From Nematopogon swammerdamellus (Eukaryota; Arthropoda; Insecta; Lepidoptera; Adelidae), in the NCBI GenBank assembly GCA_946902875.1, contig OX336343.1:4577754-4641753 (forward strand): 64,000 nucleotides of DNA. The letters are read 5' to 3'. Under the pieces are notes generated by a model. It was not told the DNA's origin, did not search any database, and worked only from the letters and a program-made list of their open reading frames with translations. This document shows, one piece after another, positions 22,801-34,800 of this stretch (its first letter is position 1; each line of letters opens with the position of its first letter). A program made the translations under genes and the position numbers.

Positions 22801-25800
22801 TAGATTGACTTCGAAAATCTCCTAAAAATCTACTAGAAAATTTTCGTCCTCCTAAAAAATTCTCCTGTTATTCAAATTATAAAAATTTCACCACATTTTT
22901 AGTGCACCTTATACGTACGGGACTATATTACTAAGCCTAGGCCGTCTGTCCGTCCGTCTGTCTGTCTTACCTTTAAAGAGCTGTATCTTTTGCACCCTGA
23001 AAACCGGTCAAGTGCGAGTCGAACTCGCGCACCGAGGGTTCTCTGTCAGTCAGTCAGTCAGTCAGCGTGTAAGCGTCTACTGCTGGACATACGCCTTCAA
23101 TTTTCCTCCAGTCTCTCGGGCTTCAGCGGTACGGACCACTGCTTTCCGCCGACATACTTCATGTCGGCGTCCCCCTGGCGGGTGGTCTTCCACACTCCGT
23201 TTTCCTGTCCACGGCCGCCAATGTAGTACATGGTTACTCCAACGGTCGTCATCCCTTCGGCTAACGTGCCCAGCCCACTGCCATTTTAGCTTGTCCACCT
23301 GGTTTCCAATATCAATTACTTTGGTGCGTCGGCGGATTGCCTCATTCATTAGTCATTCACTACGCACCATTTCGCTTAGCTATACTCCCCGGCCAGCCCA
23401 GCATGCTAGTTCCATCGCTCGCTGGGCAACTTTGGAAAACAACTAAAGTCAGAGCTCACACCCGTACGTCATAAACGGTAGGACGCACTGGTCATAATAT
23501 ATACAGGTTAGACCTCGGGGCGAATTTTAAATTTCCGAGGCAGCCCTACTAAGTTGAATTCCTCCCTCGACATCCCTAAGGAGACCTTGTCTACCAAGCA
23601 GTATTTAAACGAGATATACGTACTTCTTTCTTCCTTCAATCTATTCCATCACTTCTCCGCCAATAATGATTTGTTCTCCCGTCATAACCACGATTGCCAT
23701 TCTAACGACCACGTAATTCGTCTGTTTTAATGATTTTTTTTTAGTTTTTAACCACATTAAGTTTGACACTTGTACGTATTACCGTATTTACGTTAGAGCA
23801 AAACCAAAGAAACAATTTTTTTTAGAAAAAAACAAGTTTCTTGTATGGGGAAGCCCTTAATAAAATTTTTTTTTCTTATTATTTGATAGGATGTCCGCCA
23901 ATAATAAATAACACATGATCTGTGAAAATCACAACCAGCTACCTATTACGGTACAAAAGATACAGCCCTTAAAGTAGTGCGGACTGACGAACAGACTGTC
24001 AACGTAGGCTTAGTAATACTACTAATTATTACAAAGAATACATGTAAATAACATTGATTGATAACAAAGTGTTCGTTCGGTTAGGCCCGCCCGGTAGCCG
24101 GCTTGTTGGTCGATCAATGCACGCATAATCACAGAGTGTCACATTATCCTATCTAAAGAAGGGGGAACCTTGCTCTTATCAAAAGACAAATCCTATGGTA
24201 TATTGTGTGACTTGAGAAGATGGTTGGTTGATTCACATACAGTTCATTCATTGTGTTGTCACCGTTTAAACCGACATATTTGTTTTTTACTAGTAAATAT
24301 ATGTTTCTCACTCCTAAATCTTCTCCTGTAATGATTTTCTTTCTCCTAGATTTTCTCCTACTCTCCTAACAGGCAAAAACTTCTCCTAACAGCGCTGAAA
24401 TTCTCCTGAATCTAGGAGAAAATCTCCTAACATGGCAACACTGTTCCAGTGTTTCGCCTAGAGCGCCAAGTTTGCTCGGGCCACCCCTGCGAGGGCCTAC
24501 TCCATATACTGTTGGAATGTGCCCTGAACCGAGAACTGAGGCGAGAGACTTAAGAACTGACAAACTCAACCTGTTCTTTAAAGTATGTGAAGCCTTGCGG
24601 CGAGCTCAGGGGGAGGAGTTTGAATCCATACTAAGTATTTTTTGTGAAGTCACAGGCATTGAATCGTGCTGAAGTAGATTAAAATATCAATATAGTTACT
24701 ATGGGGCTGGCATAACCAGGAATGGTTAGAGCCTTAAACAAAATAAAGATTAAAAAAAAATCCATTCATTGTCTAATTTGTCAACATTTCCGCATGCATA
24801 GTTTCAAAGTCAGCCTCCGCAGCGTCACAGTTAAAGAAGAAACAAGAACTGCTTTCAAAGTTCAGATTGTGACGTTATACGGATCATCGTCTTGCTCTTG
24901 ACTAACACCTTGAGCGCTTCTCTGTTGCTTTGGTTTGAGGTTGGCTCTGGGCCTGCTAACTAGTGCCGCTTGGTTGGGGACCTTTGTGCAAAACCCCGCA
25001 ATATTCAGCTACCCCAGCCAACCGATGTCGAAGGCCACAAGACGACTGGGGCCTCTGCAGACCCTTCTCAAAGCCTTTTGCGGTGTCTAGATTGGTAGAA
25101 AGTGGGAAAATGTGGTGGAAGTCTTATGCTCTGTGTGGTTTGCAGTGTTTGGCTGCAGGTAAAAAATAAAATTTAACAAGTTCCTTCCGTCTTAGAGCCC
25201 TCATTCCTCTCTATCCTAATTCACCTGAATGCATGAAGTACAACATCGATTACTCTGCCCGTTGTAAGCGAGTTGTGTTCATATATTATGCTGTACTGTG
25301 TGAGGCCGGTACTTAAAAACAATCGCCCCCTGCATCTCTCCCCGTGCATGTCGTAAAAGGCGACTAAGGGATAAGACAAGATGCATACCTAATATTCTGT
25401 AAATTATTCTATGTTATACATATATAATCTTAGATATTTTAGTGGAAATATGTTTATAGGCGTAATACTTGACTTATGTTTTTTGTAATGTTGTTTCGGC
25501 TAGGCTGTCTATTTCCCGAATAGAATAAATAAATAAATAAAACTGCTAAAGGGCGGCAGGCTAGCCACCTCTCACCTTGTATTGTATTGTATATATTTAT
25601 TGCACTCAAATAGAGTATGGGCAAAAGGTAACACTTAATGCCTCTAGGCATTTTCTAACAGAATACCTTTGGGATATGATAACTGCTAGGTGATCACAGA
25701 TCACCTTGGCACGGTCCTTCCACCGAGTCATGCAGAAGTTGGGTCTTCGTGATTTACTTAGTGCTTGATAGTTATCTTATCCTAATACGTTGCTAAACGT

Positions 25801-28800
25801 GGTGGTCGGTGTTGTGCTGTAATTTACAATAGTACTTGCAGCACAGCACCGACTAATCTGCATACCCCGATTGTCGGGAAGCAGCAGCGTGAGGTTTGTT
25901 TGTTTGCTGCCCAGCCTCTTGGGAAGGCGGGTGGGCCATTCTCCGCACTGAGACCTCAAGACGGTCCGTTGTACGTTGGCGCTCGGGTGGTGCTACTCCA
26001 GCCATCCGAGCTCTTTCATAAAGTGGAGCACTCTTCTCGGTCGCTTGCACACTCCATGGGCAGTTCCCACGTTCCCAAGAAACTGCAGTCGTTCTTCTGC
26101 CACCACCGGGCACTCCAGGAGCACGTGGGTGGCTGTTTCGTCCTCCGCCATGCAACCTCTGCATAGGGGGCTGTCGGTGACACCTATTATAAACAAGTGC
26201 CTGTTGAGTGGGCAGTGACCCGTAAGAAGTCCTACCGCCATACGGAGTTGACCCCTGTGGAACTTTAGCAGGCACTTCCTGAGTCGCAGGTCCAGTTTGG
26301 GAATGGCTTCCCGGGATTGTCTGCAGTCCCTGGTAGCGTGAGGTATGTATGCATTATGTATGTTTGTACGTTGCACGGTCAGGCTCGCCGCGGCGGCCGC
26401 CGCCGGACCAGCTGCCGATGGTGCTGCAGGTGCTGCTGAGCACGGTGCACCGCGTGCGCGCGCTGCAGATCCTGTGCCGCTTCCTGGCGCTGGGCGCGTG
26501 GGCGGTGCGCGCCGTGCTCGCCGTCGGCATCTTCCCGTACATGCTCAAGCTGCTGCAGGCCTCCGCGCACGACCTGCGCGCGCCCATGGTCTACATCTGG
26601 GCCAAGATCGTCGCCGTCGACCCTGTGAGTTTGTTGTTGTTGTTGTTTTGGTTTGGGGTTGGCTCTAGGCCTGCAAACTAGTCCCGCTTGGTTGGGGACC
26701 TTCGTGCAAACCCCGCAGGCTACCCCAGTCAGCCTATGTCTTCCATGAAAGCCACAAGTCGACTTTTTTTTATGTAATCCGGTATGGGTGGCTGAGTCGG
26801 AGGGGCCAAAGCATTTTTTTTTTATGGAAACTGACACGGTTGGCTACATCACCTACAATATCCGTGATGTCAGCCCATAACACCGGGTGAACTAGGTGCC
26901 ATGTCAGTGCTTCGTGCGTTTCTGATGTTTCATTCAGTGCGGTGAATCCGAACCGCTGTCAACTTCCAACGGTTGAGCGGTCACCCATCCAAGTACTGAC
27001 CGCGCCCAGCGGTGCGGTGTGCTTAACAATCAATAGCAACAGTACAGTCGTCTGTCTGCACCACTGAGCTATCGAGGCACATGCTCCGACCAGCCAATAT
27101 CACCTCCGAGAAGGTAGATGCCACACCGGAGACTTACCTGGATTGCTGGCTATACTGGACTTGAGGGGAACATAACCGAGGCTGCTATGCGGCCATCTTA
27201 CATCCAGTGCGGTGGTACCAACCCAGTCGGCTACAATTTGAGCCTACCACCTAGTAAGGGGCAAGGGAGCATTCCCTGCACTGCGTAATACCTATAGTGT
27301 ATAGGTGTTTATTTATATTGTGTAGTCCTGTTATCAACACGTTACTTGGGGTAGTCCTAAATGAGAGTACTCATCCTAATTCATGCAAAGTGGTAATACG
27401 ATTGTATTGTAATACACAACGTGTGGTGCCTGAACACTGAAAAAGAATAGCCCCACTGCATCTCTCCCCGTGCATGTTGTAAAAGGCGACTAAGGACAAG
27501 ATGCAGTGCTAAAGGGCTAGCCATCTCTCACCTTGACACGGCCCTTCCACCGGGTTTTTGTGCTTACTTGCTGCCTGATAATTTATCTTGTCCTAATACC
27601 CTGGTAAAGATGGAGGTCGATGTTGTGCTTAATTTAGGTCATTCTGTGATGCACGGGCATTGCGAATGCCATGCCAGTCTGATCACGCTTGAAAAACTCC
27701 AGGCTGTACTTGGGAGGAAATAGGTGGGCAGGAAGTGCGTTCCATATTTACGTATCATTAGTTGCAATTTAAGTATCAAAATGTATCTTGTAGAGTTGCC
27801 AAGCGGACTTGGTGAACGCGAAAGGCCACCGGTACTTCCTCTCGGTGCTTCAGGACACCAGCGTCGAGGTATGTACCAATCTATATTTATATTCATTGGA
27901 GTCTTGCCTCGTAATCGCGTATCCTTCACACACGATGAGTTTGATTGCAGCCAGTGGAGTCGCAATGTCGTGGATTTTGGGACGATTGGAAATCCAAATT
28001 AATTCGTGACTCCACCCAATCCAAGTGAAATTTCACACCTTATAGGTGGCTCGGCGCCATAGGTCGCGCAGTCAATAAAAAAAAACATGATTTTTCTTGG
28101 GTTTTTGGCGTCAAGCGTTGGAATCATGTGGAGTGGACACTCCGTGTGTGGCAGGCTTAATGCTGACGCTTGTGACTCTTGTTGCAGAGTGAGCACAGAA
28201 CCCTGGCGGCGTACGTTTTGGCCGGAATAGTTGACAATTACCCGCCGGGACAAGAGGCAGCGTTGCAGGTAAAGCAGTTGACGAAAGCAGCTTTCACAGT
28301 TCGCATTGAGTAGGCCCAGCACTTACCCACTTGAGCCCTCCATGTAATGTACAGATGACAGCACTCATTTCTCACACTTCAGGAACCCTGTCAAAATAAA
28401 ATATTTGATTATTTGTATAATTTTGTAGGGGTAATGAGTGAATGTTAATTTGACAAGGTCCCTAAAGCGTGAGAAATGAAAGCAGTCGTGTGTACAGTAG
28501 GCAGATAGTGTAAGTGAACGACCGGATGAGAGACAGGTTTATGTATGAACAATACATTTTTTCTTTCTTCTTCTTGTCTTCTCTTCTTGCATACTGGTGA
28601 AGATCTGTATTTCTCTTATATGAAGTGGACAATATGATGGGACGCGTTCCAAGCAAGCACTGCGATAGGTCGCTAAAACCACGACATAAAAAAAAACGGC
28701 CAAGTGCGAGTAGGACTCGCGCAACGAGGGTCCCGTACCATCACTTTATTGGCCGGTTTTTATTATTTGTTGTTTTACTTTAGAGTTTTCACTCACTCGC

Positions 28801-31800
28801 TCGCCTGTATGTATTACTGTTTTTGGCGTTAGAGCAAAAACAAAAAAATAAACATTAAAAAAACATTTTCCTTGTGTGGTCGATACAAAAAACATAAATT
28901 TTTTATTTATTGTTTCCTTAATTTTTTTACTTTAACTTTTTTCATTATTTGTTTGTACATCCGCCATAATAACACATAATTATGTAAAAAATTCAACTTG
29001 TTCAACAGATACAGCCCTTTATTGGTAGGACAGGCAGACGGACAGACAGACAGACGGACGGACGGACAGACGGACAGACGGTGTAGGCTTAGTAATAGGG
29101 TCCCGTATGGATATTGAACCCTAAAAGCGAGCAGGAGTAACCCGATTAATATTAGTATGAATATCAGTGTAATCAAATTCCCATATAAACTATTTGTCCG
29201 TTTTGATGCATCTAAATTATAATTCACCACTTTGAGCGTTCTTCTTTGAGAATTCTTTATGCAGCTATATTTTTGCACTGTGAGATAGCATGATGAGGCA
29301 TTTATCTATTTTTTAGCTTGAGGGTAATGCAGGAGACTGATATGGGCGAAGATCAAATGCGCAGAGCTACGGTCACTTGTGGTACGCACAACGACTCATA
29401 ATTCTACTCGTTTTTTATGTTCTGTACCTAAATTACTCTTATTAACCGACTTCAAAAAAAGGAGGAGGTTCTCAATTCGACTGTTTTGGTCAAGAATCGA
29501 GGCGAGGCAGAGTACATTTCCGCCGAGTACATTAATAGCAAAAAATTACTAAATAAAACTGTGAAATAAAAACTATGTACACATATATAAAAACGGCCTT
29601 CAAAAATGTATGAAATAAAAAAAAAATCGAACCCTAGAGTTGAAGGCGGTGCTAAAGCAAGCAAAAATAACCTTCAACTCTAGGGTTAGATTTTTTTTAA
29701 TTTCATACATTTTTGAAGGCGGTTTTTTTTACATATAATATATACATATCTATAAAATAAGAATATAACGAATACAAAATGTGTGTGTGTGTGATGTAGG
29801 GCTCCCTGATCTCCATCTGCCTGGAGCAGCTGAGCGACCCCAACCCACTGCTGCGGCAGTGGCTGGCGATCTGCCTGGGCCGGCTGTGGCGCGACTACGA
29901 CGCCGCGCGCTGGTCCGGCGTGCGCGACCTCGCTCACGAGAAGCTGTACACGCTGCTCGAGGAGCCCAACCCGGAGGTACAGTCACAGATTACTTAATAG
30001 TTACTTCGTAACAGATAAATCACTCCATAGAAAATGTTCCTACCTTCGGGCTTTAATGGCCTACTGTTTCACGTTGCCAATCGCTGCGTGCGAAAATGTA
30101 CCTTAACGATCGAGTGTAAAGTGGTTAGTGTTACTCCAGCCGCCCGAGCTCTTTCATGAAGTGGAGCACTCTTCTTGGTCGCTTCCACACTCTATGGGCC
30201 GATGTGGGTATATTCGTATTGGATTTGAACATCAATAGGTTAGAACCACGGGAGCTACGACATCTTAGCTACGAAGCACCAAAGCTGCTTCTTATAGAGG
30301 CGAACCTTATAGAGGTGCCCTGAGCTGATCCAAATGTTCCCATTGAACCAAAACATTCATCTTCGAGGCAACAGCATGAAACTGTTTTTAACAGCAATAT
30401 TCGCAAACATTTTATAACAGATAGAGCGGTAGACGACTGGAACCAACTTCCAGGGTAAGTAATAAGCACACTTAGTACCAACTAGTGTTGCAACGAATAT
30501 TCGGCAACTATTCGGTATTCGGCCTATTCGGCAACTTTTTATTCTATTCGGCCGAATACCGAATATTTGCACTTTGGCCGAATATTCGAATACCTACTTA
30601 AATGAAAAGAAATATGAAAGAATACACATTTATTGTATTACAAAAAAACTACTCATACAACACAAACATAAATTCTTAAATGATAAACGATGAGTAATCC
30701 CCCGCCATTTTCCACCAGCCGCTGCTGTCGGAGGTGAAAAAAAAACATCACTTTTACTTTCTTGTCATGTATTTTTGTACTAGATAAGGTTTGTGCAGAT
30801 ATAGTGAGTGAAATAAATTCACTAGTGATGTAGTAGAATTCTGATGCTCTCTCCAGTAACATGGATGTCTTTATTATAAATAAAACCATTTTAAATACAA
30901 AATTAATTTTAAAAAGTTACTGTCTCATTTCTTACCTCTTCTAATATTTTAAATCCAATAGAGGCAGGTTGTGATGTTGAAGGACAATTTTTCTCAGCAG
31001 TATCTGGAAACAGGCGATTACGCTTTTCTTCATAAACGTTTCCAGCTTCCGAGAAAAGCCTCTCGGTGTAGACGCTGCTGGTGGGTGCTGACAAGTATAT
31101 TTTGTTGAAACATGCCAAGTTGGGTAGACGAATCTTTTCTCTGCCCACCAATTGTACATGTTATCTTGCCTTCCTATACTTGTAGCTTTCAATAGTATTG
31201 CTTAAAAAACATAAAAATTAGGCCGAATAATTGCCGAATATCCGGCTATTCGGCCGGGCTTCAGGCCGAATATTCGGTATTCGGCCATCGGCCGAATACA
31301 CTATTCGTTGCAACACCAACTCAAAAATAGGCTAGATAAATATCTGACAAAGAAATAATAATTCTCTAAAAAAGAGCTAACGAAAGATTAGTAAATTCAT
31401 GAAAAAAAAATTCTACATAATGATAAAACTAACAACTATTAACCACATTTATGTATCGGACAAGGCTACTTGTCTAAAATAAACAAATAAATAAATGAAT
31501 CAATAATAAATTAATAAACCATTTGATGCGTACTCGATAGTTTTTCAAGTGTAAGTAGTCGGGTTCCTACAAGCAGCAACTGCTGACGTGCTGTGGCTGA
31601 GATGAGCGTATCAGGATACAGGATTAAGGATACTTTCACGTAGCGCAGCATCTTTTCTAGCACTTAAGAGCAAAAAGTACACCTCTGGCCTGGTGTTGTC
31701 GCAGCAATGAACAACAACGATATGTCATGTGACAGGTGCGGGCGGCGGCGACGTTCGCGCTGGGGACGTTCGTGCAGTGCGGCCGCGAGCGCTCGGAGCA

Positions 31801-34800
31801 CGCCAACACAATCGACCAGCAGGTGGCCGCCACCATCGCCAAGCGCGCGCCCATCGAGGCCAGCCACCTTGTACGCGCTGAGATATTAGCCGGTCAGTGT
31901 CGCGTGTTTTACATTGTTCCATGATGAATATAATTAAAAAAAACACTCTACAGATGCAAAACAGTGGTTCCGTACCGCTGAAGGCCGGGAGGACTGGAGG
32001 AAAATTGGAGAGGCGTATATCCAGCAGTGGACGCTTACAAGCCATCTGACTGACTGACTGACAACAGATAGCGGTACTTATCTTGATCGCGCATACGGCT
32101 GTGCAGAAACCAATACTAGGTCGGATTGGCGGTGAAGTGTGAGGCAAAGGGGGAGGGGGGGCGGGCTACCCCCGTCAGTCTCACCGCAGCCTGTGCACGT
32201 TACCACCGCACCGTAGTCGTCTTAATATCTCTCTCTCGCGCCCGCTCTGTGCTCATATTGCCTCTCCCTCGCATAGCGCTCGTCAGTGTTCTTCCTCACA
32301 CCAGCACCGTACTCGTATAGTGTATCCTTCGCACCGACATGGTCGTCAGTGGGTGCAGTGTACATGCCCGTGGCGATCCGCCGCTGCGGGGGCGACCCGC
32401 CAAGATCAGTTTTGCTATTTGTACCACAGCATACAGACCGGACATACTCATATACTTAAAAGCGACAAAGCATGAAGTACTTGTTCCATTTTGTTTTTTT
32501 TTTTTTTATGTAAACTGACACGGTTGGCTACATCACCTACAACGTCCGTGATGTCAGCCCATAACACCGGGTAAACTAGGTGCCATGTCAGTGCTTCCCC
32601 CTTTGATCGTGCCGGCTACACTGAACTGGTCGGAAAACACAAACTATTTACATAGCCGTTTAGACCGACGTTTCATTCAGTGCGGTGGTACCAACCCGGG
32701 CGGGTTAAACCCTACCACCATGTAAGATTAGGAGGGAAGGGACCTACAGTTTTACGAGGAATCCGAACCTCGGTCAGCCTCCAACGGTCAGCGGTCACCC
32801 ATCCAAGTACTGACCGCACCCAGCGTTGCTTAACATTCAATAGCGATAGTTGACTGTCTGCACCACTGAGCTAACGAGGCTGACTACTTTCCATGGGAAA
32901 GTAACATGCCGAAGGACCACAACTTCAAAGTAAACAAGTACCTAGTAGACCGGATAGTGAGAAACGCATTCAAGACTGATCTCTCCTCTCTGGAAATCCG
33001 AGCAAGAAGTCTACCAGCGAAGTCGCTCTACAGTTTCTTCAAGAACCTAGGCCTGCCAAGATCGATGCTAAGCTCATGTATGGAGAGAGCTTCGAAAACG
33101 TAACTGGAAGCATCCTACAGAATATGGATAGGTGGAGATTGGGAGGTCGAGAGTGGGACTGGTGGTTCTTCAGTGTCCTAGTCATCGCGGACTAGCTGAC
33201 GAGGGATTGATGCGAGCCGAAACGTAACGCACGCTGGAGAACTACACAGAGTGGCCGCTCGCTAGTCCCGACCTCGATTAACATCCTCCTCTACTGCCAA
33301 TGGGCCCGGATATGTTCGGTGAAGCCATCGCAAGATCAGTTCGACACCTTGTTTATAACAAAGAGGGAAAAACTTTATGTTGATATTTTGTTACAGCTCT
33401 GCAGTGGCTCGTGCTAACGTTTGAGCCGCATTTCATAGCGGCATCATTACAGGACAAATCACGAGCATCCAGCAGGTACCTACCGTTTCATTGTTCCCTC
33501 CCTCACATATGACGCGCGAGAGTTATGTAACTACACTTCCTCGAGTGGTGACCAAACAGCTCAGACACCGGACGGTATTCTGGTACACACTATAGTTTGT
33601 TTTTTTGGAAGACGGAGGAAAGTGACGTTTGGAGTGTTGCCAGTTTCTGGCAAATTTTAAATAGGCATGTAGTTGCTATCGATACTTTTATCGATTGATT
33701 AACTAATTAACCTAATTGTGGATTTCATTGACATCTTCAGCTAAGTCTAGCTATAAAAATGTTAAGTTTAAGGCAGCACCACAGGTAGCGCATAATATGT
33801 GTGAAGGTGTGTCGTGTCGTGTTCGTGTCGTGTAAAAGTCGATACTATTTTCATCGACTACAATCACTAGTGGTGCAAAGCGTGCAACACTCTAATGTCA
33901 GTCAAACGTCAATTTACTCCGTCTTCCAAAAAAAAACAGACTATAGGCGGTGGTCATGTGTACTCTCACACACATACATGTGCATCAAGAAATCTCTATA
34001 TCCTCTCAAATGGTGTATGTATTTAAACCGCTCGCCGGGCTCACGCTCAGGGGCGATGTGTGTGATTGATTGCGCTACCTGGCACAACTCAGTGGATATG
34101 CTCTCAGGTGCGGGGGCCTGTGATTTAGCCAAAATTTGCTTGTGCGAGCGCTCTCTTGCGAAAACGGCCGCAAAGCGGCGCGATATACACAGTGGCGTGC
34201 TACAGAACATTTCTAGACTTTTTGTATGAAACTTGAGTGAAAAACGCCTATTTTCGACATAAACATTAAATATATTTAAATTGTTTTATGTCAAATTTTG
34301 TTCATTCTTAAATCTTAGACCGACATTAAGTCTATACATTGATTTCTACCTTTATACCGAGTGTTCGGCACATGGACCGACAAATTTTGTAGGTAAGTAG
34401 GGTCATTTGCAATGAACCCCATGATACCTTTTATTAGATGTCACGTGGTTTCGAGATACGATTTTTTTTCTTTATTTTTGAAAATTACCAAAATCCCAGC
34501 TATAAACCCTTGTAACTTTTTTATTTATGATTGTATCAGCACGAAATAAAATTGATTGGATTTTATGATGTATCCTTGTTCTAGAAAAAATATTATTTGA
34601 TGAAGATATTACCATGAAAATGTTTTATGACCTCCCAAAGTCCCGAGAACAAGTAAAAATGTGACAGAATCTTAATTTCTTAATTCTTAAAAAAAAAACT
34701 AAGAACAATTGAGTGCTTCATTTTCTTTTAAAAAGTTCGCTAATTTACGCCCTTTCCAACGGTATACCACATGTCATACAAATAATTCACTATGTGGTCA

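Larger units (their letters stand above)
22769..24443. mobile_element. hAT-like element B (nested in A)
   Basis: Ends CAGTGTTGCCAACTC and the inverse ATGGCAACACTG, flanked by perfect 8-bp duplications TTCCAGTG (22761-22768 and 24444-24451). Subterminal sequence is rich in repeated CTCCTAA words on both sides. Contains further insertions. Confidence 0.85.
22524..24489. mobile_element. hAT-like element A (outer)
   Basis: Starts CAGGGATGGCCCG and ends with the inverse of CAGGGGTGGCCCG. The flanking octamers (agaggacc and cgagggcc) match at 6 of 8 positions. No transposase is left. Confidence 0.65.
22462..24760 (+). mobile_element. LINE 3' end split by a transposon stack
   Basis: The left piece (22462-22523) and the right piece (24490-24760) are adjacent segments of the 3' end seen whole at 19560-19935. 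Everything between them is later insertions. Confidence 0.75.
30330..31475 (+). mobile_element. CR1-like LINE tail split by a hAT element
   Basis: 30330-30482 encodes [26 protein letters not shown] sequence ([14 protein letters not shown] in plus frame), and 31315-31475 continues with LDKYL-like coding and 3' UTR. Together they match the minus-strand copy at 48738-49135 ([19 protein letters not shown]). Confidence 0.7.

Noticed and set aside
25853..26275. 140-residue minus ORF
   Set aside because: It overlaps the LINE ORF2 C-terminus in another frame and has no family resemblance.
28995..29100. CRISPR-like short repeat run (GACAGACGG)n
   Set aside because: A simple microsatellite inside a dispersed eukaryotic repeat; no spacers.
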